Shown: positions 17,461 through 27,226, counted from the first letter of the stretch. The stretch is DNA of 64,000 nt from RUG563 sp045589355 (GCA_045589355.1 JAZNOW010000024.1:8766-72765), one strand, 5' to 3'. A program made the numbers and translations. The notes: generated by a model from the sequence alone, not told the origin.

Positions 17461-19803
17461 TCAGATGTTCCAGATTTCCTTTGCGTATTCCGCAATGGTA
17501 CGGTCGGAAGAGAATTTGCCGGCACCGGCAATGTTGTACAGGCACTTTTTCGCAAAAGCCTTTTCATCCCCGGTATCCCGGATGGCCTGAATTTTGCGCT
17601 CCACATAGCTGTCAAAATCCAGCAGCACATAGTAGTGATCCGGCTTATGCCAGGAAGCGCCCTTGAGAATGGCGTCGTGCAGTTCCTGGAAAACCCCTTC
17701 CCTGTCTTCAAAAGTGCCGTCGATCAGGGTATCCAGCACCCGCCGGATCCGCTTGCTCTTTTTGTACACCTTTTCGGGAGCATAGTTTTTTTCTGCCTTC
17801 TGAATATCCTCCAGCGTGGCGCCGAAGATGTAGTTGTTTTCTTCCCCGGCCTGCTCCACGATTTCGATGTTGGCGCCGTCATAGGTGCCCAATGTCACCG
17901 CGCCGTTGAGCATGAACTTCATGTTGCCGGTGCCGCTGGCTTCGGTGCCCGCAGGGGAAATCTGCTCGGAAATATCGGTGGCGGGAATGATCTTTTCGGC
18001 ATAGGAGCAGTTGTAGTTGTGCACAAACACCACTTTCATCCTGCCTTCCATGTCGGGATCCCTGTTCACCATCTCCGCAATCTGGTTGATCAGGCAGATC
18101 ACGCCCTTGGCCCGCTTGTAGCCGGCAGCCGCCTTGGCGCCAAAGATCATGGCCACAGGGGGCAGATCCTTCAGCTGCCCCTCCTTCATCCTGTAATAGA
18201 TATCCAGAATGGAAAGGGCGTTCATGAACTGGCGCTTGTATTCGTGCAAGCGCTTCACCTGCACGTCAAACACATAGTTTTCGGGAATGGCAACGCCTTC
18301 TGCCTTTTCGATCATCCGGGCCAGCTGGCGTTTCTTTTCCTTTTTCACCCGGATAAAGGCTTCCGTCAGGCTTTCGTCCTTTTCCACCATGGGCTTGAGT
18401 TTTTCCAGTTCATACAGATCGGTCATGAAGCCGTTTCCGATGCGCTTTTCAATCTCTTCGCACAGTTCGGGGTTGCACAGGCCCAGCCACCGGCGCTGGG
18501 TGATGCCGTTGGTTTTGTTTTGGAACATATCGGGGTTCAGTTCATACCAGGCGTGCAGCACATCGTCCTTGAGGATCTGGGAATGGATGGCCGCCACACC
18601 GTTCACCGCGTACCCGCCGTACATGGCAAGGTAAGCCATGTGCACCAGGTTCCCCTGCAAAATGGCAAGGCCACGGGTATCTTCAATCCCCGCCGCTTTC
18701 AGCTCGTCCCGCTGCTTCCGAGCCAGCCGCTTGATAATATCCGTCATTTCGGGCGATACGGAATGGAGCAGCTTCACGTCCCACTTTTCCAGCGCTTCCT
18801 GCATGACGGTATGGTTGGTGTAGGCAAAGGTGCGCCGTGCAATGGAGAGCGCTTCATCAAATTCCACGCCTTCCTTCATCAGCAGCCGCATCAGTTCGGG
18901 AATGGACATGGTGGGATGGGTATCATTGAGCTGCACCGCATGGAATTCGGGGAAACGGGCAAAGTCGCACCCGTGCTGCGCCTTGAAATCCCGCAGCATA
19001 TCCTGCAGGGAGGCGCTGCACAGCACATACTGCTGCCGCACACGCAACTGCTTGCCGGCCCGCAGACTGTCGTTGGGATAGAGAAGCTTGGTGATGTCTT
19101 CCGCCGTGTTCTTATCCTTCGCAGCCTTTGTATAGTTCTGGCTGTTGAAAAGATCAAAATCAAAAGGATGGGCGCTTTCGCACTGCCACAAACGCAGCGT
19201 GCCGATGCACTTGCGGTTGTAGCCGATCACCGGCATATCATAGGGCACCGCAATCACTTCAAGTCCCTTCATGTCCACCGTCACGGCTTTGTCATCCCGG
19301 CGGATGGACCAGGGATCGCCGAATTTTGCCCAGTCATCGGGCAGCTCTTTCTGGCAGGCATCTTCAAACACCTGTTTGAACAGGCCGTACTGGTAGCGCA
19401 GGCCGTAGCCGAACAAAGGAATATCGTGGCTTGCCGCGCTGTCCAGGAAGCAGGCTGCAAGCCGGCCCAGGCCGCCGTTGCCAAGGGCAGCATCTTCCAC
19501 GTCTTCCAAAATAGCGGGATCAATGCCCTTCTGGGCCATTTCCTTTTTCACTTCGTCCAGCACACCCATGGCAAAAAGGTTGTTGTACACCATCCGGCCC
19601 ACCAGGTATTCGGCGGACAGGTAGCTGGCATAACGGCCGGCGCGCTGACGCTTCTGATCCTGTGTCCACTGGGGCGCAATTTCCTCCATGGCAGCGGTTG
19701 CCACCGCATCATGCACTTGCAGGGCGCTTGCATCCCCCAGCGTCACCTGATACCGAGAAAGGGCAACGGCTTCCGCCCGGGCCATCATTTCTTTCACATT
19801 CAT
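17461..19803 (-). CDS. glgP: Glycogen/maltodextrin phosphorylase (copy 2)
   Basis: A second GT35 phosphorylase of 780 residues, with DAALGNGGLGRLAACFLDS, VQLNDTHPTMSIPELMR, VQVKRLHEYKRQFMN and the PLP-lysine segment EASGTGNMKFMLNGAVTLG. It lies in a two-gene unit downstream of malQ (4-base overlap), the classical maltodextrin-degrading pair: MalQ rearranges short glucans and the phosphorylase consumes them. This context suggests maltodextrin use for copy 2 and glycogen turnover for copy 1; that split is inferred. Confidence 0.93.
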   Translation of the reverse strand: MNVKEMMARAEAVALSRYQVTLGDASALQVHDAVATAAMEEIAPQWTQDQKRQRAGRYASYLSAEYLVGRMVYNNLFAMGVLDEVKKEMAQKGIDPAILEDVEDAALGNGGLGRLAACFLDSAASHDIPLFGYGLRYQYGLFKQVFEDACQKELPDDWAKFGDPWSIRRDDKAVTVDMKGLEVIAVPYDMPVIGYNRKCIGTLRLWQCESAHPFDFDLFNSQNYTKAAKDKNTAEDITKLLYPNDSLRAGKQLRVRQQYVLCSASLQDMLRDFKAQHGCDFARFPEFHAVQLNDTHPTMSIPELMRLLMKEGVEFDEALSIARRTFAYTNHTVMQEALEKWDVKLLHSVSPEMTDIIKRLARKQRDELKAAGIEDTRGLAILQGNLVHMAYLAMYGGYAVNGVAAIHSQILKDDVLHAWYELNPDMFQNKTNGITQRRWLGLCNPELCEEIEKRIGNGFMTDLYELEKLKPMVEKDESLTEAFIRVKKEKKRQLARMIEKAEGVAIPENYVFDVQVKRLHEYKRQFMNALSILDIYYRMKEGQLKDLPPVAMIFGAKAAAGYKRAKGVICLINQIAEMVNRDPDMEGRMKVVFVHNYNCSYAEKIIPATDISEQISPAGTEASGTGNMKFMLNGAVTLGTYDGANIEIVEQAGEENNYIFGATLEDIQKAEKNYAPEKVYKKSKRIRRVLDTLIDGTFEDREGVFQELHDAILKGASWHKPDHYYVLLDFDSYVERKIQAIRDTGDEKAFAKKCLYNIAGAGKFSSDRTIAEYAKEIWNI

Positions 19804-21266
19804 TTTGCATATCCTCCACGGGTATATTTCCGGTTAAGTTCTTTGATTTCTTTTTTCACTTCGTCCGGCACATTTTCCGTCATGCGCCACCCCCACCAGC
19901 CGCCGACCAGCCCGGGGCTGTTCATCCGGCCTTCCGTGCCGATGCGCAGGAAATCCTGCATAGGCACAATGGCCCTGGCGCAGGGAGAAGACCACACCGC
20001 TTCAATCATCTTCCCCACCACATCTTCCCCTTCGGAAAGGTTCAGAATTTTTGCAGCCTTTTCTTTCAGCGCAACATCTGCGCCGTCCCAGAAGCCCTTG
20101 GCGGTATCGTTGTCGTGAGTACCGGTGTACACCACACTGTTTTTGTTGTAATTGGCGGGATTGTGAGGATTATCCTCTCCGCCGTCAAAGCCGAAGGTAA
20201 GTACTTTCATGCCGGGATAGCCGCAGAATTTCAGCAGCCGCTTCACCCGTTTGTTCACTTCGCCCAGGTCTTCCGCGATCACCGTCACTTCCGGCACTTC
20301 CTTCTTCAGCCTTCTGAATAGGCTGTGGCCGGGGGCCTTGATCCAATTGCCGCTTCGGGCATTGGGCGCGCCGTAAGGAATGGCATAATAGTTGGCAAAG
20401 CCGATGAAGTGATCCACCCGCACCAGGTCGTACAGTTTTCCCATGGCCCGCATGCGGTTCATCCACCAGTCAAACTTTCGTTTTTTCATGGCTTTCCAGC
20501 TGTACAGCGGATTGCCCCACAGCTGGCCGTCGGCGCAGAAATAATCCGGCGGCACACCGGCCACCTTCAGGGGCTTTCTCTCTTCATCCAGCTGGAACGC
20601 ATCGGGATTGGCCCACATATCGGCGCTGTCTTCCGCCACATAAATGGGCATATCGCCAAAGAGCTTGATCCCCTTTTTGTTGGCATAGCCGCGCAATGCA
20701 AACCACTGTTCAAAAAACAGGCTCTGCACAAACATATAATAATCAATTTCTTCCGCCAGTTCCCGGCGCCATCTTTCCATGCTTTCTTCTTTGCGCAGGC
20801 GCACGTCCATGGGCCAGTTCTGCCAGGTACCGCCGCCAAAGTGCATCTTCAGCGCCATAAACAGGGCATATTCTTCCACCCAGGGGTTTTCTTTTTTGAA
20901 AGAGGTCAGGTCCACCCTGTCTCTTCCGTTTTCGTAGGCTTTCCGCAGCGCCCTTTCTTTGGCCGTGCGCACCGCATCAAAATCCACCTGATCGGTATCG
21001 GGCAGCAGCTCGTACTCCCCTTCCTTCAGCAGGCCTTTTTCCTCCAGCTTTTTCAGGTCAATCAGCAGCGGGTTTCCGGCATAGGTGGATACGCTCTGAT
21101 AGGGGCTTTCACCATAGCCGACCGGGCCCACCGGCAGCACCTGCCAGATGTTCACACCGCATTCATGCAAAAAATCCACAAAGTCATACGCTGCACTGCC
21201 CAAAGTACCAATGCCGCCCTCGGACGGCAACGAGGTAATATGCAGCAATACTCCGCTTTCACGCAT
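19800..21266 (-). CDS. malQ: 4-alpha-glucanotransferase (amylomaltase)
   Basis: GH77 enzyme of 488 residues. It has the N-terminal SGVLLHITSLPSEGGIGTLG, YGESPYQSVSTYAGNPLLID, LFGDMPIYVAEDSADMWAN, the nucleophile region VRVDHFIGF, the acid/base region VIAEDLGEV, and YTGTHDNDT. All catalytic blocks are present. The ATG follows GGAGGGAATAACA. It is first in the malQ-glgP unit and is transcribed divergently from the gene at 21446. Confidence 0.95.
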   Translation of the reverse strand: MRESGVLLHITSLPSEGGIGTLGSAAYDFVDFLHECGVNIWQVLPVGPVGYGESPYQSVSTYAGNPLLIDLKKLEEKGLLKEGEYELLPDTDQVDFDAVRTAKERALRKAYENGRDRVDLTSFKKENPWVEEYALFMALKMHFGGGTWQNWPMDVRLRKEESMERWRRELAEEIDYYMFVQSLFFEQWFALRGYANKKGIKLFGDMPIYVAEDSADMWANPDAFQLDEERKPLKVAGVPPDYFCADGQLWGNPLYSWKAMKKRKFDWWMNRMRAMGKLYDLVRVDHFIGFANYYAIPYGAPNARSGNWIKAPGHSLFRRLKKEVPEVTVIAEDLGEVNKRVKRLLKFCGYPGMKVLTFGFDGGEDNPHNPANYNKNSVVYTGTHDNDTAKGFWDGADVALKEKAAKILNLSEGEDVVGKMIEAVWSSPCARAIVPMQDFLRIGTEGRMNSPGLVGGWWGWRMTENVPDEVKKEIKELNRKYTRGGYAK

Positions 21267-21313
21267 TGTTATTCCCTCCGCATAAACATGCTTTGTTTTC
21301 GTTTTGTGTGCAG

Positions 21314-21342
21314 ATTATATCATATATTGTTGCAATTTTCAA
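21314..21342 (-). promoter_or_regulatory. Promoter of malQ-glgP
   Basis: TTGAAA (21337-21342) and TATAAT (21314-21319) on the minus strand, spacing 17. Confidence 0.75.
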
Positions 21343-21390
21343 CAGGTTTGGCAAATGTAGCGGCATTTGTTCTTTTTCGGTATCAACATA

Positions 21391-21419
21391 TTGTATAAGT
21401 ATGAATATTGTGGTATACT
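21391..21419 (+). promoter_or_regulatory. Promoter of the acyltransferase-like operon
   Basis: TTGTAT (21391-21396) and TATACT (21414-21419), spacing 17, with TGG before the -10. The start codon at 21446 lies 27 bases beyond. Confidence 0.65.
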
Positions 21420-21445
21420 AATGTATCATTTTCAGGAGGTGGCCA

Positions 21446-22720
21446 ATGGCGCAGAAGGTATGGTTTCAGCTGGATAATGCAGCCAAATTATACCCCGCCA
21501 TCGCCAATGCCCGCTGGACAAGTGCCTTCCGGATGACGGCCGAGTTTTTGGAGGATGTGGATCCCCAATTACTGCAAAAGGCCCTGGATGATACCTTGCC
21601 CCGTTTTCCCTCCCTGAATGTGCGGCTGCGTGCCGGTGTGTTCTGGTATTACCTGGAACAGGCGCCGGGCCGGCTGCTTGTACGCCAGGACAGCGGCCAC
21701 CCCTGCATGCCCTTTTCCCAGAAAAGGGACGGTAAATTCCTGCTGCGGGTGTTCTACTTTGGCAAACGCATTTCCGCCGAGTTTTTCCATGTGCTCACCG
21801 ACGGCACCGGCGGCCTTGCTTTTCTCAAAACGCTGGCCGTGCAGTATTTACGGCTGAAAGGCCACCCGGTTTCCTTCGACCAGGGCGCTATGGATATTGC
21901 AGATGCACCCACCCAGGAGGAAACGCTGGATGCCTTCCATGCCATCCACCTCCCGGACATCCGCGTCTCCCGCAAGGAAGAGCATGCCTGGCACTTCCCG
22001 GCCACCAAGGAAATCCCCCACACGCTCAACGTGATCGCCGCTTCCATGCCGGCAGACAAAATGCTGGAAAAGGCCCACGAAATGAACGTTTCCATGACGG
22101 AATACCTGGCCGCCCTCATTCTCTTCACGGCGGACCGATGCCAAAGGGCCACCGCCAAAAAGCTGCGGCCGGTGCGCGTATCGGTTCCGGTGAACATGCG
22201 CCCCTTTTACGGCATTCACACCCTGCGCAATTTTTCCTCCTTCGTCAATCCCGTCATTGACTCTCGTCTTGGCGAATACACTTTGGAGGAAATTTGCCGG
22301 TGCGTGCACAATTTCATGGCGCTCAACTGTACCAAAAAGCAGCTCAGCGGCGCCATTGCCACCAATGTGGCGGAAGAAAAACCGCTCTACATCCGCCTGG
22401 CCCCTCTGTTCATCAAGAACATGGCCATCAGCAGTGTTTTCAAGCATTCCGGCGAGCTGCAGTTTTCTTCCACTCTTTCCAATGTGGGCAAAACCGGCTT
22501 TCCCACCGGCAGCGAGAGGCTGATCAAGCGCTTCGAATTCCTGCTGGGTTCGCCCTGTGACGCCATGTGCAACTGCGCGTGCGTGGCCACCGGCAACGAA
22601 GTGCGGCTCACCTTTTCCAGCAACATCCGGGAAACCACCCTTCCCCGGGAGCTGCTTCGCCTGCTGGTGGAAGAAGGAGTGCCGGTCACGGTGGAAAGCA
22701 ATTACCAGGAGGATATGTAA
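21446..22720 (+). CDS. Condensation/alcohol-acetyltransferase-like protein
   Basis: A 424-residue member of the CoA-dependent acyltransferase/condensation fold. The signature is FFHVLTDGTGG, i.e. HxxxDG with the second active-site His and Asp-Gly present; the position of the usual first His is Phe. A later segment, PVRVSVPVNMRPFYG followed by RNFSSFV, matches the conserved arm of the fold (VNLRxxFPSxTxxNF type). No signal peptide. The next gene starts immediately after the stop codon, so the two form an operon. The acyl acceptor is unknown; cell-surface glycolipid or alcohol acylation are possibilities only. Confidence 0.75.
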   Translation: MAQKVWFQLDNAAKLYPAIANARWTSAFRMTAEFLEDVDPQLLQKALDDTLPRFPSLNVRLRAGVFWYYLEQAPGRLLVRQDSGHPCMPFSQKRDGKFLLRVFYFGKRISAEFFHVLTDGTGGLAFLKTLAVQYLRLKGHPVSFDQGAMDIADAPTQEETLDAFHAIHLPDIRVSRKEEHAWHFPATKEIPHTLNVIAASMPADKMLEKAHEMNVSMTEYLAALILFTADRCQRATAKKLRPVRVSVPVNMRPFYGIHTLRNFSSFVNPVIDSRLGEYTLEEICRCVHNFMALNCTKKQLSGAIATNVAEEKPLYIRLAPLFIKNMAISSVFKHSGELQFSSTLSNVGKTGFPTGSERLIKRFEFLLGSPCDAMCNCACVATGNEVRLTFSSNIRETTLPRELLRLLVEEGVPVTVESNYQEDM

Positions 22721-23428
22721 ATGGCCTATTGTGTCCATTGCGGTGTGAAGCTTGGCGAAGGCGAAAAAGCCTGTCCCCTTTGCCACACCGTCTCCATTGA
22801 TCCCAATGCTTCCTCACCCCCCGATGAAGCACACCGGCTCTATCCCACCCACACGCCGGAGCAGCTGCTCACCCGCAGCAAACGCTATTTTCTCGCCTTG
22901 TTTGGCATTCTGCTGCTGGTACCTGCCCTGCTTTGCCTGCTGATCGACCTTCTGGCCGGCAACGGCATCACCTGGAGCATTTACGCTTTCACTGCACTGA
23001 TTCTTTTGTACATCACCATCGCGGTGCCCATCTGGGTGGAAAAGCACAAGCCCTACTTCGCCGTTGTGACCGGCTACGGCTGTCTGATGCTTTACCTGAA
23101 AATGGTGGAGGAAGCAAGCCAAAGCGGCAGCTGGTTTTTCCCCATCGTGCTTCCCTGCGTTACCCTTTTTGCCATCCTCACCTTGCTGATCATCCGCCTT
23201 TATCGGCATGAAAAGCTGGGCCGGTTCACCCTGTGCGGCGCGGTGCTGCTGGAAATTGCAGTTTTGTCCGTGCTGATCGAGTTGCTCATTGCCGCATCGC
23301 TGGGGCACATTGCTTTCCTTTGGTCGCCCTACGTGCTGGCCCCCTGTCTGTTTGTCGCGCTGCTGATCTTCTTCATCAATGGCAACCGTACCATCCGGGA
23401 AGAGATCCGTCGGCGAGTACATTTTTAA
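22721..23428 (+). CDS. Zinc-ribbon membrane protein (DUF6320-like)
   Basis: A 235-residue protein with an N-terminal zinc ribbon (YCVHCGVKL...ACPLC) followed by six or so hydrophobic segments from about residue 50 to 222. It begins with the ATG directly after the TAA of the acyltransferase-like gene, a strong sign of coupling. Proteins of this architecture are usually found beside condensation-like acyltransferases, which suggests a membrane partner for that enzyme. Function unknown. Confidence 0.7.
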   Translation: MAYCVHCGVKLGEGEKACPLCHTVSIDPNASSPPDEAHRLYPTHTPEQLLTRSKRYFLALFGILLLVPALLCLLIDLLAGNGITWSIYAFTALILLYITIAVPIWVEKHKPYFAVVTGYGCLMLYLKMVEEASQSGSWFFPIVLPCVTLFAILTLLIIRLYRHEKLGRFTLCGAVLLEIAVLSVLIELLIAASLGHIAFLWSPYVLAPCLFVALLIFFINGNRTIREEIRRRVHF

Positions 23429-23480
23429 TTCACCCATGACGCCTTAAAAGCGTACAATATGAATTGGAGGGACGTTCATC

Positions 23481-24584
23481 ATGAAAGACGTACAGAAAAA
23501 ATATCGTGTAGGCATTATCGGCGCCACCGGCATGGTGGGCCAGCGCCTGGTAACACTGCTTCATAACCACCCCTGGTTCCAGATTTCCGTGCTGGCCGCC
23601 AGCGGCCGCAGCGCCGGCCAGAGCTATGAAAAGGCTGTGGAAGGCCGTTGGGCTTTCTCCTGGGCCATTCCCGAAAACGTGGCCAAGATGCCCGTCTACG
23701 ACGCCGCCGAAGTGGAAACTGTGTCCGCACAGTGCGATTTTGTGTTCTGCGCCGTGAACATGGATAAGGCTGCCACCCGCGCTCTGGAAGAAGCTTATGC
23801 CCGCACCGAAACCCCCGTTGTCAGCAACAACAGCGCCTGCCGCCTGCTGCCTGACGTGCCCATGCTGATTCCCGAAATCAACGCTTCCCACGCCCCCATC
23901 ATCAATGCCCAGCGCAAGCGTCTTGGCACCAAGAAGGGCTTCATCGCCGTAAAACCTAATTGCTCCATCCAGAGCTACGTGCCTGCCCTCACCCCCCTGC
24001 GCTGCTTTGGCATCAAGGAAGTCAACGTCACCACCTTCCAGGCCATCTCCGGTGCCGGCAAAACCTTTGACCGCTGGCCCGAAATTCTGGATAACGTCAT
24101 TCCCTACATCGGCGGCGAAGAAGAAAAGAGCGAACAGGAACCCCTGAAGATCTGGGGCGAAATGAACGCTGAAGGCACCGAAATCGTCAACGCCACCGCC
24201 CCCGTCATCAGCGCCCAGTGCATCCGCGTACCCGTGTCCGACGGCCATCTGGCTGCCGTCAGCGTTTCCTTTGAAAAGAAGCCCACGGAAGAAGAAATTC
24301 TCAACATCTGGAAGAATTACCACACCGTGGCCCAGCAGCTGGAACTGCCCAGCGCCCCCACGCCCTTTGTCACCTACTTCGAAGAACCCGACCGTCCCCA
24401 GACCAAGCTGGACCGGGATATCGGCAACGGCATGGGCATTGCCATCGGCCGTCTGCGCAAGGACCACATCTTCGACTATAAGTTCGTCTGCCTCTCCCAC
24501 AACACCCTGCGCGGTGCTGCCGGCGGCGGTGTGCTGAGCGCCGAACTGCTCTGCGCCCAGGGCTATATTGAAAGAAAGGAATAA
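23481..24584 (+). CDS. asd: Aspartate-semialdehyde dehydrogenase
   Basis: Reduces aspartyl phosphate to aspartate semialdehyde for lysine, methionine and threonine synthesis. This 367-residue enzyme has the NADP motif GIIGATGMVGQRL, the catalytic Cys in VKPNCSIQS, and the active-site His in SDGHLAAV. The sequence is of the archaeal/fungal-like branch rather than the E. coli branch. It is first of the asd-dapA-dapB cluster with six bases to dapA. Confidence 0.95.
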   Translation: MKDVQKKYRVGIIGATGMVGQRLVTLLHNHPWFQISVLAASGRSAGQSYEKAVEGRWAFSWAIPENVAKMPVYDAAEVETVSAQCDFVFCAVNMDKAATRALEEAYARTETPVVSNNSACRLLPDVPMLIPEINASHAPIINAQRKRLGTKKGFIAVKPNCSIQSYVPALTPLRCFGIKEVNVTTFQAISGAGKTFDRWPEILDNVIPYIGGEEEKSEQEPLKIWGEMNAEGTEIVNATAPVISAQCIRVPVSDGHLAAVSVSFEKKPTEEEILNIWKNYHTVAQQLELPSAPTPFVTYFEEPDRPQTKLDRDIGNGMGIAIGRLRKDHIFDYKFVCLSHNTLRGAAGGGVLSAELLCAQGYIERKE

Positions 24585-24589
24585 TTCCC

Positions 24590-25465
24590 ATGAAAAAAAC
24601 CTTGTTCACCGGCTGCGGCACTGCCCTGATCACGCCCTTTCACAACGGCGAAATTGATATGGATGCCCTGCACCGGTTGATCGACCTGCAGCTGGAAGCT
24701 GGCATTGACGCCATCGTTGCCAACGGCACCACCGGCGAGCCTTCCACCATGTCGGACGAAGAATGGGCCCTGGTGCTCAAAACAGTGGTGGACCAGGTTC
24801 ATGGCCGCATCCCCGTCATTGCCGGTACCGGCGGCAACAATACCGCTGCCGTGATCCGCAAGGCCCGTCTTGCCCGGGAACTTGGGGCCGACGCCCAGCT
24901 TTGCGTCACCCCTTACTACAACAAAACCACCCAGGCCGGCCTTGTGGCCCATTATCAGGCCATTGCCCGGGATAACACCCTGCCCGTCATCGTCTACAAC
25001 GTGCCTTCCCGCACCGGGCTCAACGTTCTGCCCGAAACGCTGGCTGCCATCGCCAGGGAAGAAAACGTGATCGCCGTCAAGGAAGCATCCGCCAACATGA
25101 TCCAGATCATGGATATGATGCGTCTGTGCGGGGACGAAATTGACTTCTATTCCGGCTCCGACGAGCTGACCGCTCCCTTCATGGCCATGGGCGCCAAGGG
25201 CGTGATCTCCGTGCTGAGCAACATTGCCCCTGTGCAAATGCGGCAGATGACCCACGGCCGCATCGAAAACGCCGTGAAAATGAACCTGCACTTCTTGCCC
25301 CTCATTCAGGCTCTTTTCAAGCAGACCAGCCCCTGCCCCGTCAAGGCTGCCGCTGAAATGCTGGGCCTTTGCGGCGATGAAGTGCGGCTGCCCCTTATTC
25401 CCCTGAACGAAAGCGAAAAAGCCGCCCTGAAAGCGGAAATGGAAAAGGCAGGTCTTTTATGCTGA
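24590..25465 (+). CDS. dapA: 4-hydroxy-tetrahydrodipicolinate synthase
   Basis: Condenses pyruvate with aspartate semialdehyde. TIM-barrel protein of 291 residues with GCGTALITPF, NGTTGEPSTMSDEE, the Tyr of VYNVPSRTG and the Schiff-base Lys in VIAVKEAS. Overlaps dapB by seven bases. Confidence 0.96.
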   Translation: MKKTLFTGCGTALITPFHNGEIDMDALHRLIDLQLEAGIDAIVANGTTGEPSTMSDEEWALVLKTVVDQVHGRIPVIAGTGGNNTAAVIRKARLARELGADAQLCVTPYYNKTTQAGLVAHYQAIARDNTLPVIVYNVPSRTGLNVLPETLAAIAREENVIAVKEASANMIQIMDMMRLCGDEIDFYSGSDELTAPFMAMGAKGVISVLSNIAPVQMRQMTHGRIENAVKMNLHFLPLIQALFKQTSPCPVKAAAEMLGLCGDEVRLPLIPLNESEKAALKAEMEKAGLLC

Positions 25466-26202
25466 ACGTCATTCTTTCCGGTGCCTGTGGCCGCATGGGC
25501 GCCCAGGTAACCGCCCTTGCTGAAAGCCGCAACGTGAACATCGTGGCCGGTGTGGACGTAAACATCCGCACCGATATGCCCTACCCCGTTTATCCCGATT
25601 TTTCCCTGGTTGCGGAACAGGCCGATGCCATTATCGATTTTTCCCGGCCCGAAGGGCTTCACGCCCTGCTGGGTTATGCCACAGAAAAGAAGCTGCCCGT
25701 GGTGCTGGCCGCCACCGGCTATAACGAAAACGACCTTGCCGCCATCCAACAGGCCGCAAAAGTGATCCCCGTTTTCCGCAGTGCCAACATGAGCCTTGGC
25801 GTGTTCGTGCTCAAAACCCTTTGCGCCCGGGCCGCTGCCATGCTGCCGGAATACGAGATCGAGATCATCGAAAAGCATCACAACCAGAAGCTGGATGCCC
25901 CCAGCGGCACCGCCGTGATGCTCTACGATGCCGTTGCCGGTCCCGACAGTGAAGCCGTGCACGGCCGTCAGGGCCGCACCCAGAAACGCCAGCCCCACGA
26001 AATAGGCATGCATGCCATCCGCGGCGGCAGCGTGGCCGGTGAACATGAAGTGGGCTTCTATGGCCCCGGTGAATACGTCACCCTCTCCCACCTGGCGCAG
26101 GATCGTTCCATCTTCGCCAACGGCGCCCTGCGCGCCGCCGCTTTCATCGCGGGACAAGCCCCCGGTGAATACGATATGGCTGCTTTGGTGGAAGGCCTGT
26201 AA
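25459..26202 (+). CDS. dapB: 4-hydroxy-tetrahydrodipicolinate reductase
   Basis: Reduces the DapA product. The Rossmann motif is VILSGACGRMGAQV; the catalytic block is IEIIEKHHNQKLDAPSGTA and the C-terminal block SLFANG appears as RSIFANGALRAA. Length 247 is normal. Last gene of the lysine-pathway cluster, ending at a strong terminator. Confidence 0.96.
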   Translation: MLNVILSGACGRMGAQVTALAESRNVNIVAGVDVNIRTDMPYPVYPDFSLVAEQADAIIDFSRPEGLHALLGYATEKKLPVVLAATGYNENDLAAIQQAAKVIPVFRSANMSLGVFVLKTLCARAAAMLPEYEIEIIEKHHNQKLDAPSGTAVMLYDAVAGPDSEAVHGRQGRTQKRQPHEIGMHAIRGGSVAGEHEVGFYGPGEYVTLSHLAQDRSIFANGALRAAAFIAGQAPGEYDMAALVEGL

Positions 26203-26213
26203 GATAAAAAGAA

Positions 26214-26251
26214 AAGGCGCCGGAAGATTGCTTCCAAAGCGCCTTTTTTCT
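26214..26251. terminator. Terminator between dapB and the GH5 gene
   Basis: AAGGCGC (26214-26220) pairs with GCGCCTT (26239-26245) around an inner GGAAG/CTTCC stem, with T residues to the right and A residues to the left. Usable in both directions. Confidence 0.85.
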
Positions 26252-26261
26252 TTTTTGGTTT

Positions 26262-27212
26262 TTACAGATACTTCAGCAGTTCGTCCCGCACGCCGTCCAT
26301 CCGTTCGTCGGAAATGCCAAAGTCCATCTCCTTATAGCTCCACGCAGCCCGGGCAATGCCGTGCTTTTCAAAGGTACGGTTGATCAGCCGGAACCACTTC
26401 ACCGCATCTTCGGGCCTGGACCGGTCGATCATGCCGTATTCGCCGCAATAGAGCACGGTGCCGTTCTGCCGGGCCGTTTCAATGGCCTGGGCAAAGAACT
26501 TTTCGAAGTAATCCTCTTCAATGCCCGCTTCTTCAAAACTCTGGCGGAAATTCACGTCCATGTCATCCACCCAGGGCGCGCCCTGATGGGTGAACAAAAG
26601 AGGATCATAGCTGTGGAAATTGTACACCACCTTATCGTCATACGGCTTTTCCAGCGCATGAACGGAGGAAGCGGAATTGTTCCAGTAGCTGCCCACCAGC
26701 ACGATGGTATCCGGTGCAATTTTGCGGATCCTTTCCATGGTGCGGCGGATGATGCCGTTCCAGATGGGGCTGAAACGTTCTTCCGTCACTTCATTGAGCA
26801 ATTCAAACACAATGCGGTCATGCCTGTCGCCATAGCGGCGGGCAAACTCTTCCCACAGGCAAATGAAGCGTTCCTGCAGCCCTTCATCGTCAAAAAAGCC
26901 TGCCTGCTTTTCGCCTTTATCGAAGGAATAGCCTTTGGTCTTATGCAAATCCAGCACCACCTTCAGCCCGTGCTTTTCGCACCAGCCAAAGGCTTTTTCC
27001 AGCAGCCGGAAGCCTTCTTCCTTATACTGCCCTTCTTCCGTCTGCACCACGTTGTAATCCACCGGAATACGCACATGGTCCAGCCCCCAGGAAGCGATGC
27101 GTTCAATATCGCTTTCCCTGATGAAATTGTTCAGCCTGTCATCGCTGTAATCGCACTGGCTCAGCCAGCCGCCAAGGTTCACACCCCGCTTGATGCCCCT
27201 GTTGATCAGCAT
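26262..27212 (-). CDS. Glycoside hydrolase family 5 beta-glucanase, cytoplasmic
   Basis: A 316-residue GH5 barrel: RGVNLGGWLSQ and LDHVRIPVDYN at the start, acid/base Glu in ELLNEVTEE, nucleophile Glu in LYCGEYGMIDR. The beginning resembles exo-1,3-glucanase/cellulase members. There is no signal peptide, so it probably acts on imported oligosaccharides. The HAD gene lies 14 bases upstream on the same strand, so it is the second gene of a two-gene unit. Confidence 0.85.
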   Translation of the reverse strand: MLINRGIKRGVNLGGWLSQCDYSDDRLNNFIRESDIERIASWGLDHVRIPVDYNVVQTEEGQYKEEGFRLLEKAFGWCEKHGLKVVLDLHKTKGYSFDKGEKQAGFFDDEGLQERFICLWEEFARRYGDRHDRIVFELLNEVTEERFSPIWNGIIRRTMERIRKIAPDTIVLVGSYWNNSASSVHALEKPYDDKVVYNFHSYDPLLFTHQGAPWVDDMDVNFRQSFEEAGIEEDYFEKFFAQAIETARQNGTVLYCGEYGMIDRSRPEDAVKWFRLINRTFEKHGIARAAWSYKEMDFGISDERMDGVRDELLKYL

Positions 27213-27226
27213 TGGTTTTTCCTCCT

